From NCBI GenBank assembly GCA_903857685.1, contig CAIOFO010000151.1, positions 1 through 57,588 on the forward strand: a DNA stretch of 57,588 nt, given 5' to 3'. This stretch comes from an uncultured Alphaproteobacteria bacterium. GTDB taxonomy: Bacteria > Pseudomonadota > Alphaproteobacteria > Micropepsales > Micropepsaceae. Shown here piece after piece: positions 10,483 to 18,718 of the stretch. Position 1 is the stretch's first letter, and the number at the start of each line of letters is the position of its first letter. Under the pieces are notes generated by a model. That model did no database searches and had not been told where the DNA came from. It was given only the letters and a program-made list of their open reading frames with translations. Made by a program: the position numbers and the translations under genes.

Positions 10483-11139
10483 ATGAAAATTTTTCTCGAT
10501 ACCGCCGATGTGGCGGAAATCCGCGAATATGCCGCCAGCGGCCTGGTGGACGGCGTCACCACCAATCCCTCGCTGGCCGCCAAGACGGGCCGCGATTACT
10601 CCGATGTGCTGAAGGAAATCTGTTCCTTTATCCCCGGTTCGGTCAGCGCCGAGGTCCTGGCCACCGATTTCGACGGCATGATGAAGGAAGGCAAGGCGGT
10701 CTCGAAAATCGCCAAGAACATCACCATCAAGGTGCCGCTGACCTGGGACGGGCTGAAAGCCTGCAAGGCGCTGTCGGATGACGGTCTGATGGTCAATGTC
10801 ACGCTTTGTTTCTCGCCAGTGCAGGCGATGATGGCGGCCAAGGCGGGCGCCACCTTCATCTCGCCCTTCATCGGCCGGGTGGATGATGTCGGCGAGGACG
10901 GCATCGGCCTGATCCGCGACATCCGCGCCATCTACGACAATTACGGCTTCAAGACCCAGATTCTCGCCGCCTCCATCCGCAGCGTCAGCCATGTGCGCGA
11001 GGCGGCGCTGGCCGGCGCCGATGTCGCGACCATGCCGAGCGAGATTTTCAAGAAGCTGCTCAGCCATCCGCTGACAGATAAGGGCTTGGCGGCCTTTATC
11101 GCCGATGCCAAAAAGGCCAACGTCACGATTAAAACCTGA
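10483..11139 (+). CDS. tal: Transaldolase (TalC/MipB-like short form)
   Basis: A 218-residue class I aldolase of the short transaldolase/fructose-6-phosphate aldolase subfamily. It transfers a dihydroxyacetone unit between sugar phosphates in the pentose phosphate pathway. The Schiff-base lysine is Lys83 in [18 protein letters not shown] near residue 24, [10 protein letters not shown] and [11 protein letters not shown] are family signatures. Glu in SAEVLATD and Phe in ATFISPF favour transaldolase over fructose-6-phosphate aldolase, which uses Gln and Tyr at the equivalent places (from family knowledge). It is divergent from priA and precedes xerC by about 24 bases. Confidence 0.93.
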   Translation: MKIFLDTADVAEIREYAASGLVDGVTTNPSLAAKTGRDYSDVLKEICSFIPGSVSAEVLATDFDGMMKEGKAVSKIAKNITIKVPLTWDGLKACKALSDDGLMVNVTLCFSPVQAMMAAKAGATFISPFIGRVDDVGEDGIGLIRDIRAIYDNYGFKTQILAASIRSVSHVREAALAGADVATMPSEIFKKLLSHPLTDKGLAAFIADAKKANVTIKT

Positions 11140-11163
11140 AGTGGGCAAGACATAAGCGTGGGC

Positions 11164-12069
11164 ATGTCCGCCGAAGAGTTGCAGAAGAACTGGCTGGGCT
11201 GGCTGGCGCATGAACGCCGCGCCAGCCCCAACACGTTGCGCGCCTATGGCGATGATGTTTCCCGCTTTATCGGCTTCCAGCGCGGCCATCTGGGCGGCGC
11301 GGTGAATGAAAAAGCCCTGGCATCGCTCAAGACCGCCGATATCCGCGCCTTCATCGCGGCGCGCCGCTCGGAGGGTTTGGGCGCGGGCGGGGTGCAGCGG
11401 GCGCTGGCGGCGGTGCGCAGCTTCTATCGCTTCCTGGCGCGCGAAGGCATTCTGGAGAATGCCGCCCCCCGCGCCATCCGCACACCAAGGCTGAAGCGCC
11501 GCCTGCCGCGGCCGCTCAGCGAAGTGGATGCCACACGCGCCATTGCGCAAGCGGGCGAGCATGACGTGAAATGGCTGGGGGCGCGCGATGCGGCGCTGCT
11601 CACCCTGCTTTATGGCGCGGGCCTGCGCATTTCCGAGGCGCTGTCGCTGAAACGCGGCGATGTCCCGCTGGGCGAAACCATCACCATCCTGGGCAAGGGC
11701 CGCAAGGAACGGATTGTGCCGGTGCTGCCGCTGCTGCGCGACGCGATCAGCGCCTATGCCAAGGAAATTCCGTTCGGCGGCGCGCCGGGAACGGCGCTGT
11801 TTCTCTCGCGCCGCGGCAAGCCGATGAGCCCGCGCGAGGCGCAAGGCTTGATGCAGCGCCTGCGCGGCGCCCTGGGCTTGGCCGAAAGCGCCACCCCGCA
11901 TGCCCTGCGCCATTCCTTCGCCACCCATATCCTGCAAGGCGGCGGCGACCTGCGCAGCGTCCAGGAATTGCTGGGCCACGCCTCGCTCTCCACCACCCAG
12001 ACCTATACGGCGGTCGAGAACAGCCAGTTGATGAAGACCTACCAAAGCGCCCATCCAAGAGGGAAATAG
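11164..12069 (+). CDS. xerC: Tyrosine recombinase XerC
   Basis: A 301-residue site-specific recombinase that with XerD resolves chromosome dimers at dif. It has an N-terminal SAM-like core-binding domain (about residues 1-95, SPNTLRAYGDD). The C-terminal catalytic domain has a full set of residues: Arg155 in GLRISEAL, His246 and Arg249 in HALRHSFATH, His272 in LLGHASLSTTQ, and the Tyr281 nucleophile in QTYTAV. The ATG at 11164 is chosen; a GTG two codons earlier is in frame. Although it lies 130 bases from a tRNA gene, it is the housekeeping type rather than a phage integrase, and no attachment-site duplication is seen. Confidence 0.94.
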   Translation: MSAEELQKNWLGWLAHERRASPNTLRAYGDDVSRFIGFQRGHLGGAVNEKALASLKTADIRAFIAARRSEGLGAGGVQRALAAVRSFYRFLAREGILENAAPRAIRTPRLKRRLPRPLSEVDATRAIAQAGEHDVKWLGARDAALLTLLYGAGLRISEALSLKRGDVPLGETITILGKGRKERIVPVLPLLRDAISAYAKEIPFGGAPGTALFLSRRGKPMSPREAQGLMQRLRGALGLAESATPHALRHSFATHILQGGGDLRSVQELLGHASLSTTQTYTAVENSQLMKTYQSAHPRGK

Positions 12070-12201
12070 AAGCCAAAAGCCGCTCAATCGGGCCAAAGTT
12101 TCGCTTTTTGGCAAGGTTTCTCTGTTGCAGTAGAGGGGCTGGGTGCGTAGTTTCCGCCCTTGTTATGGGTCGCTCCGGCTTTCGCCGGCGCTCCATCGGT
12201 A

Positions 12202-12277
12202 GCCGCCTTAGCTCAGTCGGTAGAGCATCGCATTCGTAATGCGGGGGTCGCGTGTTCGAGTCACGCAGGCGGCACCA
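12202..12277 (+). tRNA. tRNA-Thr (anticodon CGT)
   Basis: A full cloverleaf can be drawn. The acceptor stem is GCCGCCT (12202-12208) with AGGCGGC (12267-12273). The D-arm contains TAGCTCAGTCGGTAGAGCA. The anticodon stem is TCGCA/TGCGG with loop TTCGTAA, placing anticodon CGT at 12235-12237, which reads ACG (Thr). The T-arm is CGTGTTCGAGTCACG, and an encoded ACCA end follows (12274-12277). The gene is not disrupted, and no partial tRNA copy that would mark an integrated element is seen nearby. Confidence 0.97.
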
Positions 12278-12445
12278 TTGCCCGCGCCAGGCCATAGCGT
12301 CAGCGTCAGCGTATGGCCACTGGCAATCCACTTCTAGCCCGCAGGCGAGGAGTGTGGCCATCGTCGCCGCGGGTTGGCTGGCATTTCCGACATTTGCAAT
12401 AGCGCGCAAAAGGCAGAAAATACCAGAAGAATGGAAGGGGGCAGT

Positions 12446-12913
12446 ATGACCTTGCTTAAGACCATGCGGCTGGCTGTCTTGGCCTGGCTTCTGACATGCG
12501 CCCCGGCTCTCTGTGCTCCGGCACTTTCCCCCGCGGATTATGTCGAGATTCGCAATCTCTATACACTCTACTCTCAGGCGCTGGATTTCGGTGCCTATGA
12601 CGATGTGAAGGCCCTGTTCACGACTGACGGCACCATCGCCAGCGCAGCCAGCCGCCACGCCGCCAGACCGATTGCCGGCGCGCCGCAGGTTTTGGAGCAG
12701 AAGGGTGTGCGCCATTTCATTACCAATATCGAGATCACGCCGACGGAAAGCGGTGCGAGCGGCGAATGCTATGGCATGGTGATTGCGGCGATTCCGGCCG
12801 GCAAGGAAGCGCTCAAGGGCGTGCCGCTGTTCTACCGTGACACGCTGGTCAAGACTCCCAGGGGATGGCGATTCAAGGCGCGGGAATTCTGGTCGGCAAA
12901 GGAGGCGCACTGA
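12446..12913 (+). CDS. Secreted SnoaL/NTF2-like protein, single domain
   Basis: A 155-residue protein with a signal peptide (MTLLKTMRLAVLAWLLTCAPALCA) and one nuclear-transport-factor-2-like fold. The opening LSPADYVEIRNLYTLYSQALDFGAYDDVKALFTTDG is the typical SnoaL-like helix pair, and the end GVPLFYRDTLVKTPRGWRFKAREFW is the closing sheet. A GGAAGGGGGC ribosome site precedes the ATG. Its TGA shares one base with the ATG of the next gene, so translation is coupled. Members of this fold bind small hydrophobic ligands or act as cyclases, isomerases or hydratases; no specific activity can be assigned. Confidence 0.8.
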   Translation: MTLLKTMRLAVLAWLLTCAPALCAPALSPADYVEIRNLYTLYSQALDFGAYDDVKALFTTDGTIASAASRHAARPIAGAPQVLEQKGVRHFITNIEITPTESGASGECYGMVIAAIPAGKEALKGVPLFYRDTLVKTPRGWRFKAREFWSAKEAH

Positions 12914-13941
12914 TGCAGAATATTCGGTGCCAACTTCTGGCCATTTTTTTTGCTGTCGTATTTTTTGCCCCCGCCGTTGCAGCACCGCTGACGGCGCAGG
13001 ACTATATGGAGATCAATCAACTTTATGCCGCCTATGCCAAGGCGCTGGACACGAATGATGGCGCCGGAGAGGCGGCGCTCTACGCGCCAGGCGGAACCTT
13101 CGCTGATGCCGGCAGCGGCCATAAGCCCCAAAGCGCGGCCACACTTGCAAAAAGTGCGGGCGCGAAACAGATGCGACCGGCCGGCGGCCATATGCTGATG
13201 AATTTGTGGATCAATCCGACAGCGGACGGCGCGACGGGGCAAATATATTCGCTGGTCGTGAGCGAGGATGACAGCGGCACCCTGGATGGATATCCAGCGC
13301 TTTATAATGACACGCTGGTCAAGACACGCGCCGGTTGGCGCTTCAGAAGCCGCGAGATCTGGACTGGCAAGGAGAAAATGCCGCCGCCGGATTTCAACGC
13401 GGTCAAGAACGACAAATTCGTGCCGGATTCAAAGGCCATTGCTCTGCCGAACCAGGCCATCAAGGCGCTTACGCCGGAAGATTATTTCGAAATCCAGCAG
13501 CTCTACGCCAAATACGCTTTCGCCACTGACGAGGGAGATGGCCCGATGCGCGCCACGGTATTTACCGCCGACGGTGTCATTACCAGCAATCTCACCGATC
13601 ACAAGCCTGGCACAATGGCGGACATGGTCCAACGGACCGGGCGGATCGGCAGGCAAGTTCGGCCGATGGGTGGGCACATCATGTCGAACATCTCGCTGAC
13701 GCCGACGCTGCAGGGTGTGCGTGGCGTCGCCTATGCCTATATCGGCGGCAAGCCGGGCGAACTGAAGGGAACGCCCATTGTCTATAACGACCTCATTGTC
13801 AGGACACCGGTGGGCTGGCGCATCAAAGCGCGCAATATCTGGTTGGACAATGAAAAGGATTCACCGTTCCACCCTGGCGCCTGCGCCCGCGCGCCCTGTG
13901 GGCCGTTATCGCCCTTCAGTGCGCGCAAGAATGATCCATGA
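12913..13941 (+). CDS. Secreted protein with two tandem SnoaL/NTF2-like domains
   Basis: A 342-residue protein with a signal peptide (MQNIRCQLLAIFFAVVFFAPAVA) and two tandem copies of the fold found in the preceding gene. Repeat 1 (about residues 24-150) opens LTAQDYMEINQLYAAYAKALD and closes YNDTLVKTRAGWRFRSREIW. Repeat 2 (about 185-320) opens LTPEDYFEIQQLYAKYAFATD and closes YNDLIVRTPVGWRIKARNIW. Both repeats carry RPxGGHxMxN, which could be a ligand-site element. The start follows a TGATG junction with the upstream gene. The Cys-rich tail (GACARAPCGP) is unlike the repeats. Function is unknown; gene and domain duplication is evident. Confidence 0.8.
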   Translation: MQNIRCQLLAIFFAVVFFAPAVAAPLTAQDYMEINQLYAAYAKALDTNDGAGEAALYAPGGTFADAGSGHKPQSAATLAKSAGAKQMRPAGGHMLMNLWINPTADGATGQIYSLVVSEDDSGTLDGYPALYNDTLVKTRAGWRFRSREIWTGKEKMPPPDFNAVKNDKFVPDSKAIALPNQAIKALTPEDYFEIQQLYAKYAFATDEGDGPMRATVFTADGVITSNLTDHKPGTMADMVQRTGRIGRQVRPMGGHIMSNISLTPTLQGVRGVAYAYIGGKPGELKGTPIVYNDLIVRTPVGWRIKARNIWLDNEKDSPFHPGACARAPCGPLSPFSARKNDP

Positions 13942-14070
13942 TCAAGGGCCCGGTGTTCGCGTCGGCGAAGACTGAGGCCTCTCACTTCCGGATATTTGCA
14001 AACGCGCCACGACCGGGGAAATGCCGTGGCGCGCTGCAATTTCAAATTCGGCGATATGCTCAGATGGATA

Positions 14071-14400
14071 TCAGGGTGTTTCCATCGAAATGTGCACATT
14101 GCCGAGATTGCTGCGGACTTTCTGATCCAGGCTGTCTTCGATCTGCCACATCGCCATGCTGATGGCACTGTCGGTGCACACCCCCAGTGCGGATTTGGCG
14201 GCAATCTCGGGGTTGGCCTTGAGGCAGACGGACTTGGCGGCGTCTTGCAGGCGGCCGGCCAAAATCTTGGCATCGGCAGGCTGTGACAGGTTCAAGTCGC
14301 CATATGCGACGGTGGTGGAAACGATATCACTGTCTTCGGCATGGGCGGCGGTCAGGCCGAGGGCAAGAAGGGCGGCGGTGGTGAGGGTGCGAAGCAACAT
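14071..14400 (-). CDS. UrcA family protein
   Basis: A 109-residue secreted protein with a signal peptide (MLLRTLTTAALLALGLTAAHA). The mature part fits the UrcA family seen in Caulobacter, Sphingomonas and relatives: VAYGDLNLSQPADAKILAGRLQDAAKSVC, then ALGVCTDSAISMAM. Two conserved cysteines could form a disulfide. Family function is unknown; some members respond to uranium. The start at 14400 has a GGAG ribosome site seven bases upstream; an alternative in-frame start six codons earlier (MLMEIT) lacks one. A pair of operator-like palindromes lies 80-140 bases upstream. Confidence 0.82.
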   Translation of the reverse strand: MLLRTLTTAALLALGLTAAHAEDSDIVSTTVAYGDLNLSQPADAKILAGRLQDAAKSVCLKANPEIAAKSALGVCTDSAISMAMWQIEDSLDQKVRSNLGNVHISMETP

Positions 14401-14476
14401 GGTGATCTCCATTAACAACAGCGGTTAAGGCGTTTCACCTGGATTCCGGGAACGTTTTGGAATTCATCGTCCCGTG

Positions 14477-14489
14477 TGCAGTGCAGCAT
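14477..14489. promoter_or_regulatory. Operator-like half-palindromic site upstream of urcA
   Basis: TGCAGTGCAGCAT contains the core TGCAGTGCA. It matches 12 of 13 positions of the complement of the perfect palindrome at 14526-14542. The two core centres are 53 bases apart, close to five helical turns, as expected for two protein dimers on the same face of the DNA. Confidence 0.55.
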
Positions 14490-14525
14490 GAAGTTATGCT
14501 TGTAACCCTTATCTGTCAACAATTT

Positions 14526-14542
14526 ATGTTGCACTGCAACAT
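14526..14542. promoter_or_regulatory. Perfect 17-base palindromic operator upstream of urcA
   Basis: ATGTTGCACTGCAACAT is an exact 8-1-8 inverted repeat. A dyad this perfect in a gene-free region is likely to be a transcription-factor site. Together with the weaker copy at 14477-14489 it may also form a large stem with a 36-base loop. The cognate regulator is unknown. TGCA-rich sites are reported for PhaR-type regulators, but this link is a guess. Confidence 0.6.
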
Positions 14543-14742
14543 GGCAATGAGGCGCAATTTCGGGCAGCCGAATTTTCGCATCAGGCCAAATATCAGGCGA
14601 ACAGTGCGTGCAGCAGGCAACCACGCTGCCCTTCTGCCCAAATGCGCGACAACCTGCTGACTATTTGGCGCGAAAGTCGAGCGCCCAGATCCAAATCCGG
14701 CAATGGCAATTGCCGCGCGCCGATTTGATTCTCCGGCATTCG

Positions 14743-15930
14743 TCAGGCGCGCCAGAACTTCGGCTTCACACACGCCGCCGCGGCTTTGGCGCGCGCGCGG
14801 GCTTCTTCGATGTTCCCGCCGCGCGCCAGCGCCACGCCCATGCGGCGTTTGATAAAGGATTCCGGCTTGCCGAACAGGCGCAGCTCGCTGCCCGGAATCT
14901 TCAGCGCCTCATTCACGCCTTCGAAAATCAGAGCGCCGGCTTCGACGCCGCCATAAATCACCGCCGAAGCGCCGGGCGAGGCCATCTGGGTGCAGACCGG
15001 CAATCCCAGAATCGCACGGGCGTGAAGATCGAATTCGCTCTGGACTTGCGACACCAGGGTGACAAGACCGGTGTCATGCGGCCGTGGCGAGACTTCGGAG
15101 AACCAGACTTCGTCGCCGCGCACGAACAATTCAACGCCGAAGATGCCCAGGCCGCCAAGAGCGCCCGTCACCGCTGCCGCGATTTCGCGGGCGCGGGCCA
15201 GTGCCACGGCACTCATTGGCTGGGGCTGCCAGGATTCCACATAATCGCCGTCTTTCTGGATATGACCGATGGGCTCGCAAAAATGGGTGCCGTCGCTTGC
15301 CCGCACCGTCAGCTGGGTAATCTCGAATTCGAACCGGATCTCGCCTTCCAGTATGACCCGCGCCTCGCGCACCCGTCCCGCCGACAGGGCTTTTTCCCAA
15401 GCGTGCGCGACATCGGCGGCCGATTTCAGGCGCGACTGTCCCTTGCCTGAAGACGACATCACCGGCTTGACGAAGCTGGGAAAGCCGATCTTTTCCGCCG
15501 CCGCCTGCAATTCCGCCAGCGACGAGGCGAAGGCATAGGGTGACGTGGGCAGCTTCAGCTCTTCCGCCGCCAGCCGCCTGATGCGTTCGCGGTTCATGGT
15601 GATATGGGCGGCCCGCGCCGTGGGAATGACGGTGCAGAGGCCGTCATCCTCGATCCGCACCAGTTCATCGGTGGCCAGCGCCTCGATCTCCGGAACCAGC
15701 AGATGCGGGCTTTCCTGCTCCACCAGCGCGCGCAATGCCTTTGCATCGGTCATGTCTATGACATGGGCGCGGTGCGCGACCTGGGCAGCGGGCGCATTGG
15801 GATAGCGGTCCACGGCAATGGTCTCCACTCCCAGCCGCTGCAGCGCGATGATCACTTCCTTGCCCAGTTCGCCGGCGCCAAGCAGCATGACCTTGATGGC
15901 GGCGGGCGACAGCGGCGTACCCGGTATCAT
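14743..15930 (-). CDS. purT: Formate-dependent phosphoribosylglycinamide formyltransferase
   Basis: A 395-residue ATP-grasp enzyme that formylates glycinamide ribonucleotide using formate and ATP, the folate-independent version of step three of purine synthesis. Visible are the N-terminal pre-ATP-grasp fold ([23 protein letters not shown]), the phosphate loop [14 protein letters not shown], the [11 protein letters not shown] strand and the metal-site region [25 protein letters not shown]. Length matches the family. The upstream unknown gene ends 15 bases before its start, so the two are probably co-transcribed. Confidence 0.96.
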   Translation of the reverse strand: MIPGTPLSPAAIKVMLLGAGELGKEVIIALQRLGVETIAVDRYPNAPAAQVAHRAHVIDMTDAKALRALVEQESPHLLVPEIEALATDELVRIEDDGLCTVIPTARAAHITMNRERIRRLAAEELKLPTSPYAFASSLAELQAAAEKIGFPSFVKPVMSSSGKGQSRLKSAADVAHAWEKALSAGRVREARVILEGEIRFEFEITQLTVRASDGTHFCEPIGHIQKDGDYVESWQPQPMSAVALARAREIAAAVTGALGGLGIFGVELFVRGDEVWFSEVSPRPHDTGLVTLVSQVQSEFDLHARAILGLPVCTQMASPGASAVIYGGVEAGALIFEGVNEALKIPGSELRLFGKPESFIKRRMGVALARGGNIEEARARAKAAAACVKPKFWRA

Positions 15931-15945
15931 GGCATATCCATCGCG

Positions 15946-16608
15946 CTACACCATCGCCGTCGGCTGGAACAGCGCCGCGCCAGCCGCCACCGACTGCTTG
16001 AAGTGGATGAAGTTGGCCGGATGCTGCTGAAAATAGGATTGCGCCGACAGATAGGTCTGCAAGTCCGCTTCCACCACAATGGGGCCGTGCGGCGGCGCCA
16101 CGCCGAAAATGGTCTGGCCCCCGATCCAGGCGCAAAGCTGTCCCGGCGCCCCGGTCATGTTGCTCCAAAGCGCGATATAGAGCAGCGCCACATCGGCAAG
16201 CGTCCAACTGCGGATAGCGGCGGCATCCACCGCCTGCTGAACATGCGTCAGCACCGTTTGCAGAAGCTGCGCGTCCATGGCGTCCACCAGGGCGGCACCG
16301 GCGGGCGCGACAAGGGCATTGTTCACATGCTGGGCATCCTGCGGCGAAAGCGGATTGCCGTTCGGGCAGGGGGCGCTCAGCACCCCAACAATGCGCGTGA
16401 TGGCGGCGCCGTCCATGGCCGCGGCATGAAGCACCTGCTGCAGCACGGTCCGAATCGCGGGATTGGCATGCATGTCGCCCTGAAACACCCCGAAACTGGC
16501 GCCGCTGGATCCCAATTTGGCGAAGGAAAGCGCATAAGGGCTGGCCTTGCCCAGCTCATTGGCGCGAATGGCGGCCTTGACGGCGCTGGTTTGCAGGGCG
16601 CTGAACAT
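15946..16608 (-). CDS. Uncharacterised protein, possibly lysozyme-like
   Basis: A 220-residue protein that I do not recognise with confidence. There is no signal peptide. The N-terminal third has a distinctive segment, ANELGKASPYALSFAKLGSSG followed by ASFGVFQGDMHAN, in which an S-F-G-x-F-Q-x-D pattern recalls the substrate-cleft region of some phage lysozyme or chitosanase-like folds. No complete catalytic set can be named. The remainder is Ala/Gln-rich and helical. It lies between an esterase gene (42 bases upstream) and purT (15 bases downstream), all on the minus strand, so an operon is likely. Confidence 0.6.
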   Translation of the reverse strand: MFSALQTSAVKAAIRANELGKASPYALSFAKLGSSGASFGVFQGDMHANPAIRTVLQQVLHAAAMDGAAITRIVGVLSAPCPNGNPLSPQDAQHVNNALVAPAGAALVDAMDAQLLQTVLTHVQQAVDAAAIRSWTLADVALLYIALWSNMTGAPGQLCAWIGGQTIFGVAPPHGPIVVEADLQTYLSAQSYFQQHPANFIHFKQSVAAGAALFQPTAMV

Positions 16609-16650
16609 GGTCTTGCGTGCCTTATGCCGCTATCGCCGAATCGGCGCACG

Positions 16651-17400
16651 CTATTTTAGCTGTTGGTGCAGGAATTCAATCGCGCGTTTTAGCGCGTCGG
16701 CGCCATGCTTGGTCGTGGTGTCCGCGCCAAAGCCGTGCTTTTCGCCGGGAAAAAGCACAAGCTCAACATGCGCATGCAACGCCTGCACATGCTGCGCCAG
16801 GGCCTCGCCCTGCGACCATGGAATGGTCTGGTCGGCATCGCCATGCAGGATCAGCATCGGCGGAAAGCGCTTTTCCTCGATCCCCACATTGGCCCCATCC
16901 ATGCCGTAATAGACCACGGCGGCGGCGACATTCTTGTCCAGCGCGCTTGCCGCACTGGTCAATGTGCCGCCATCCGAAAACCCGATCAGCCCCACCTTGC
17001 CGTTCGATGTCTTCTGCGCCTTCAGATAATCGGCCAGGTCGTCCACCAGCTTGGCCCAATCGCCAAAGCGCGCCTCAAAAACATTCTGCCCGGCCATAAG
17101 CGCTTTCATGTCAGAATCGCTGCGGTAATTGACCAGATAGGTGTCGAAGCCTTCGCTCGCCAGGGTGGCGGCATAGAGATCATACTTCTTGATCTGGCGC
17201 TCAAACCCGCCGGCCCCGTGCAGCATCATCACCGAGCCGCGCTGCGCCGTGCCGGGGGCCCGGAAAAATGTGACCTGCACTTGCCGCTCCTTGGCGGGCA
17301 GCAGGACTTTTTCCCCGGCATTGTCGGCGGCGTGGCCGCCAGAGGCTGTCAGCAGGAACAGCGCCACCGTCGCGGCGGCGGCTTTCAACAGTCCATTCAT
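16651..17400 (-). CDS. Secreted dienelactone hydrolase family esterase
   Basis: A 249-residue alpha/beta hydrolase with a signal peptide (MNGLLKAAAATVALFLLTASGGHA). The oxyanion region MLHGAGGFERQIKKYD comes first, followed by a serine nucleophile Ser142 in GFSDGG (classical dienelactone hydrolases have Cys here), the acid in LHGDADQTIPW (Asp188 or Asp190) and the base His222 in GEKHGFG. The fold and triad are complete, so it is likely an active periplasmic esterase or lipase. Substrate is unknown. The start at 17400 gives the signal peptide; longer upstream readings do not. Confidence 0.85.
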   Translation of the reverse strand: MNGLLKAAAATVALFLLTASGGHAADNAGEKVLLPAKERQVQVTFFRAPGTAQRGSVMMLHGAGGFERQIKKYDLYAATLASEGFDTYLVNYRSDSDMKALMAGQNVFEARFGDWAKLVDDLADYLKAQKTSNGKVGLIGFSDGGTLTSAASALDKNVAAAVVYYGMDGANVGIEEKRFPPMLILHGDADQTIPWSQGEALAQHVQALHAHVELVLFPGEKHGFGADTTTKHGADALKRAIEFLHQQLK

Positions 17401-17574
17401 CGCGTCACCCCTCTTGTCGTTCAGTTTAGCGGGCGATTGCGCGATTGTCGTGCGGCGGTTGCTATTTAATGCCGGACGAAAGCGTGCTAGATGTGCCGTC
17501 GTCGCGGGCATTATCGCCTTGATTTATAAGATTAAAGCGTCAGCCACGAATGAGATGGCAAGGGGATGATCGCA

Positions 17575-17895
17575 ATGCGCTTTCTGTTGAAGCTTGAAAT
17601 CCCGATGGAGGCCGGCAACGCCGCGCTCAGTGATCCGAAATTCGGGCAAAAAATGCAGGCTGCTCTAAAAGAGATCGGCGCGGAAGCGGCCTATTTCACC
17701 TCCATGGCGGGGCAGCGCGGCGGCTATATCATCGTCAATATGAAGGATGCCTCGCAGATTCCATCCATCGCGGAGCCGTTTTTCCATTGGCTGGGGGCCA
17801 AGGTCGAATTCATTCCGGTGATGACGCCGGAAGATCTGGGCAAGGCCGGCCCCAGCATCGCCGCCGCCGTCAAGAAATGGGCGCCGAAGAAGTAG
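17575..17895 (+). CDS. Small uncharacterised protein (DUF3303-like ferredoxin fold)
   Basis: A 106-residue cytosolic protein. The pattern MRFLLKLEIPMEAGN, then AAYFTSMAGQRGGYIIVNMKDASQIPSIAEPFFHWLGAKVEFIPVM, suggests a dimeric alpha-beta barrel of the kind seen in DUF3303 and related single-domain proteins. The start at 17575 is chosen because AGGGG lies nine bases before it; the ATG at 17566 directly abuts that ribosome site. It is divergent from the esterase and 25 bases upstream of a secreted protein gene. No enzymatic motif is visible. Confidence 0.7.
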   Translation: MRFLLKLEIPMEAGNAALSDPKFGQKMQAALKEIGAEAAYFTSMAGQRGGYIIVNMKDASQIPSIAEPFFHWLGAKVEFIPVMTPEDLGKAGPSIAAAVKKWAPKK

Positions 17896-17920
17896 CAATT
17901 TTAAGGGCAGGGGAAACGGC

Positions 17921-18718
17921 ATGCGCAGGATATTCCAAACCATATTTTTCGGCACCGCGTCCATGCTGGCCGCCGCTGCGGCCCTGGCGCAAGGCACGCC
18001 GCCGCCTGCTCCGCCCCCGCCGCTCACTGTCATGGAGCAATCCAGCGAATACCGTTTTCAGCTCGACCTGCATGTGGGTGACGCGGCGCTGGCGAAAATG
18101 CTGCCCGCCGGATGGGAATCGGCCATGGCGACGCAAGGCCCGGCCAAGGACGCCAATCTGCGCCTGATTTTCGTGGATGCCGTGAATATCGTCGGCCCCG
18201 ACAACAAGCCGTTGGGCAAGGGCACGGACCGCATCGCCATGCTGGCCGCGCCGGTGAAGAAATCCGACGGCTCGGCCACCGGCCAGATGATCCTGGGCGG
18301 CATCAGCGAAGACGCCAATGTTCCCGATGGCTATGGCGTCTATCTCAAGGCCGCCAGCGCCAAGATGATCCGCAGCGCCAGCACGGCGAACGGTGTCGCC
18401 ATGGAAACGGATGACTGGGATTTTGCAGCCGCCGGCGGCGAACATTTCCAGCTGCACCTGAAATTCACCCCCGGCGCCGCCAACAAGGGCGGCGGCGACA
18501 CCCGTTTCTACAATCCCGCCGACCCCAGCCAATTTCTGATCGCCCGCACCCAGCAGGTGACCGACATCACCCGCAACGTCACCACCACTCCGCCGGATCG
18601 GGTATTGGAATTTTCCCTGAAGGCCGGCGGCGGCAAATACGCCGACCTGCTGGAGGGCGCCAAGCCGCTGAGCTGGGATTCCCAGCCCATCTATGTGCGG
18701 ACGGTTGGAACGCCCTAG
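17921..18718 (+). CDS. Uncharacterised secreted protein
   Basis: A 265-residue protein with a signal peptide (MRRIFQTIFFGTASMLAAAAALA) and a short proline-rich linker (PPPAPPPPLT). The mature domain has alternating beta-like segments, for example YRFQLDLHVGDAALAKMLPAGWE, LRLIFVDAVNIVG and HFQLHLKFTPGAANKGG. Periodic beta strands and a lack of cysteines suggest a lipocalin- or acetoacetate-decarboxylase-like beta fold, but no active-site lysine or other diagnostic motif is clear. A GGGGAAACGGC ribosome site precedes the start. Its stop overlaps the converging DUF1501 gene by four bases. Function unknown. Confidence 0.7.
   Translation: MRRIFQTIFFGTASMLAAAAALAQGTPPPAPPPPLTVMEQSSEYRFQLDLHVGDAALAKMLPAGWESAMATQGPAKDANLRLIFVDAVNIVGPDNKPLGKGTDRIAMLAAPVKKSDGSATGQMILGGISEDANVPDGYGVYLKAASAKMIRSASTANGVAMETDDWDFAAAGGEHFQLHLKFTPGAANKGGGDTRFYNPADPSQFLIARTQQVTDITRNVTTTPPDRVLEFSLKAGGGKYADLLEGAKPLSWDSQPIYVRTVGTP

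Larger units (their letters stand above)
14401..14742. other. Gene-free stretch between purT and urcA
   Basis: This 342-base gap holds the upstream region of urcA on the minus strand and the downstream end of purT. Two TGCA-based palindromes (14477-14489 and 14526-14542) are its only clear features. A GGCGC (14668-14672 region) and GCGCC pair nearby could form a weak hairpin after purT. I see no convincing open frame or RNA gene. Confidence 0.5.

Noticed and set aside
11164-12277. Tyrosine recombinase next to a tRNA gene as a sign of an integrated element
   Set aside because: The recombinase is the housekeeping XerC type, the tRNA is intact, and no duplicated tRNA end or phage genes are present.
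14457-14660. Small open frames in the purT-urcA gap
   Set aside because: They lack ribosome sites and family features and run through the palindromic operators, so a regulatory role for the gap is more likely.
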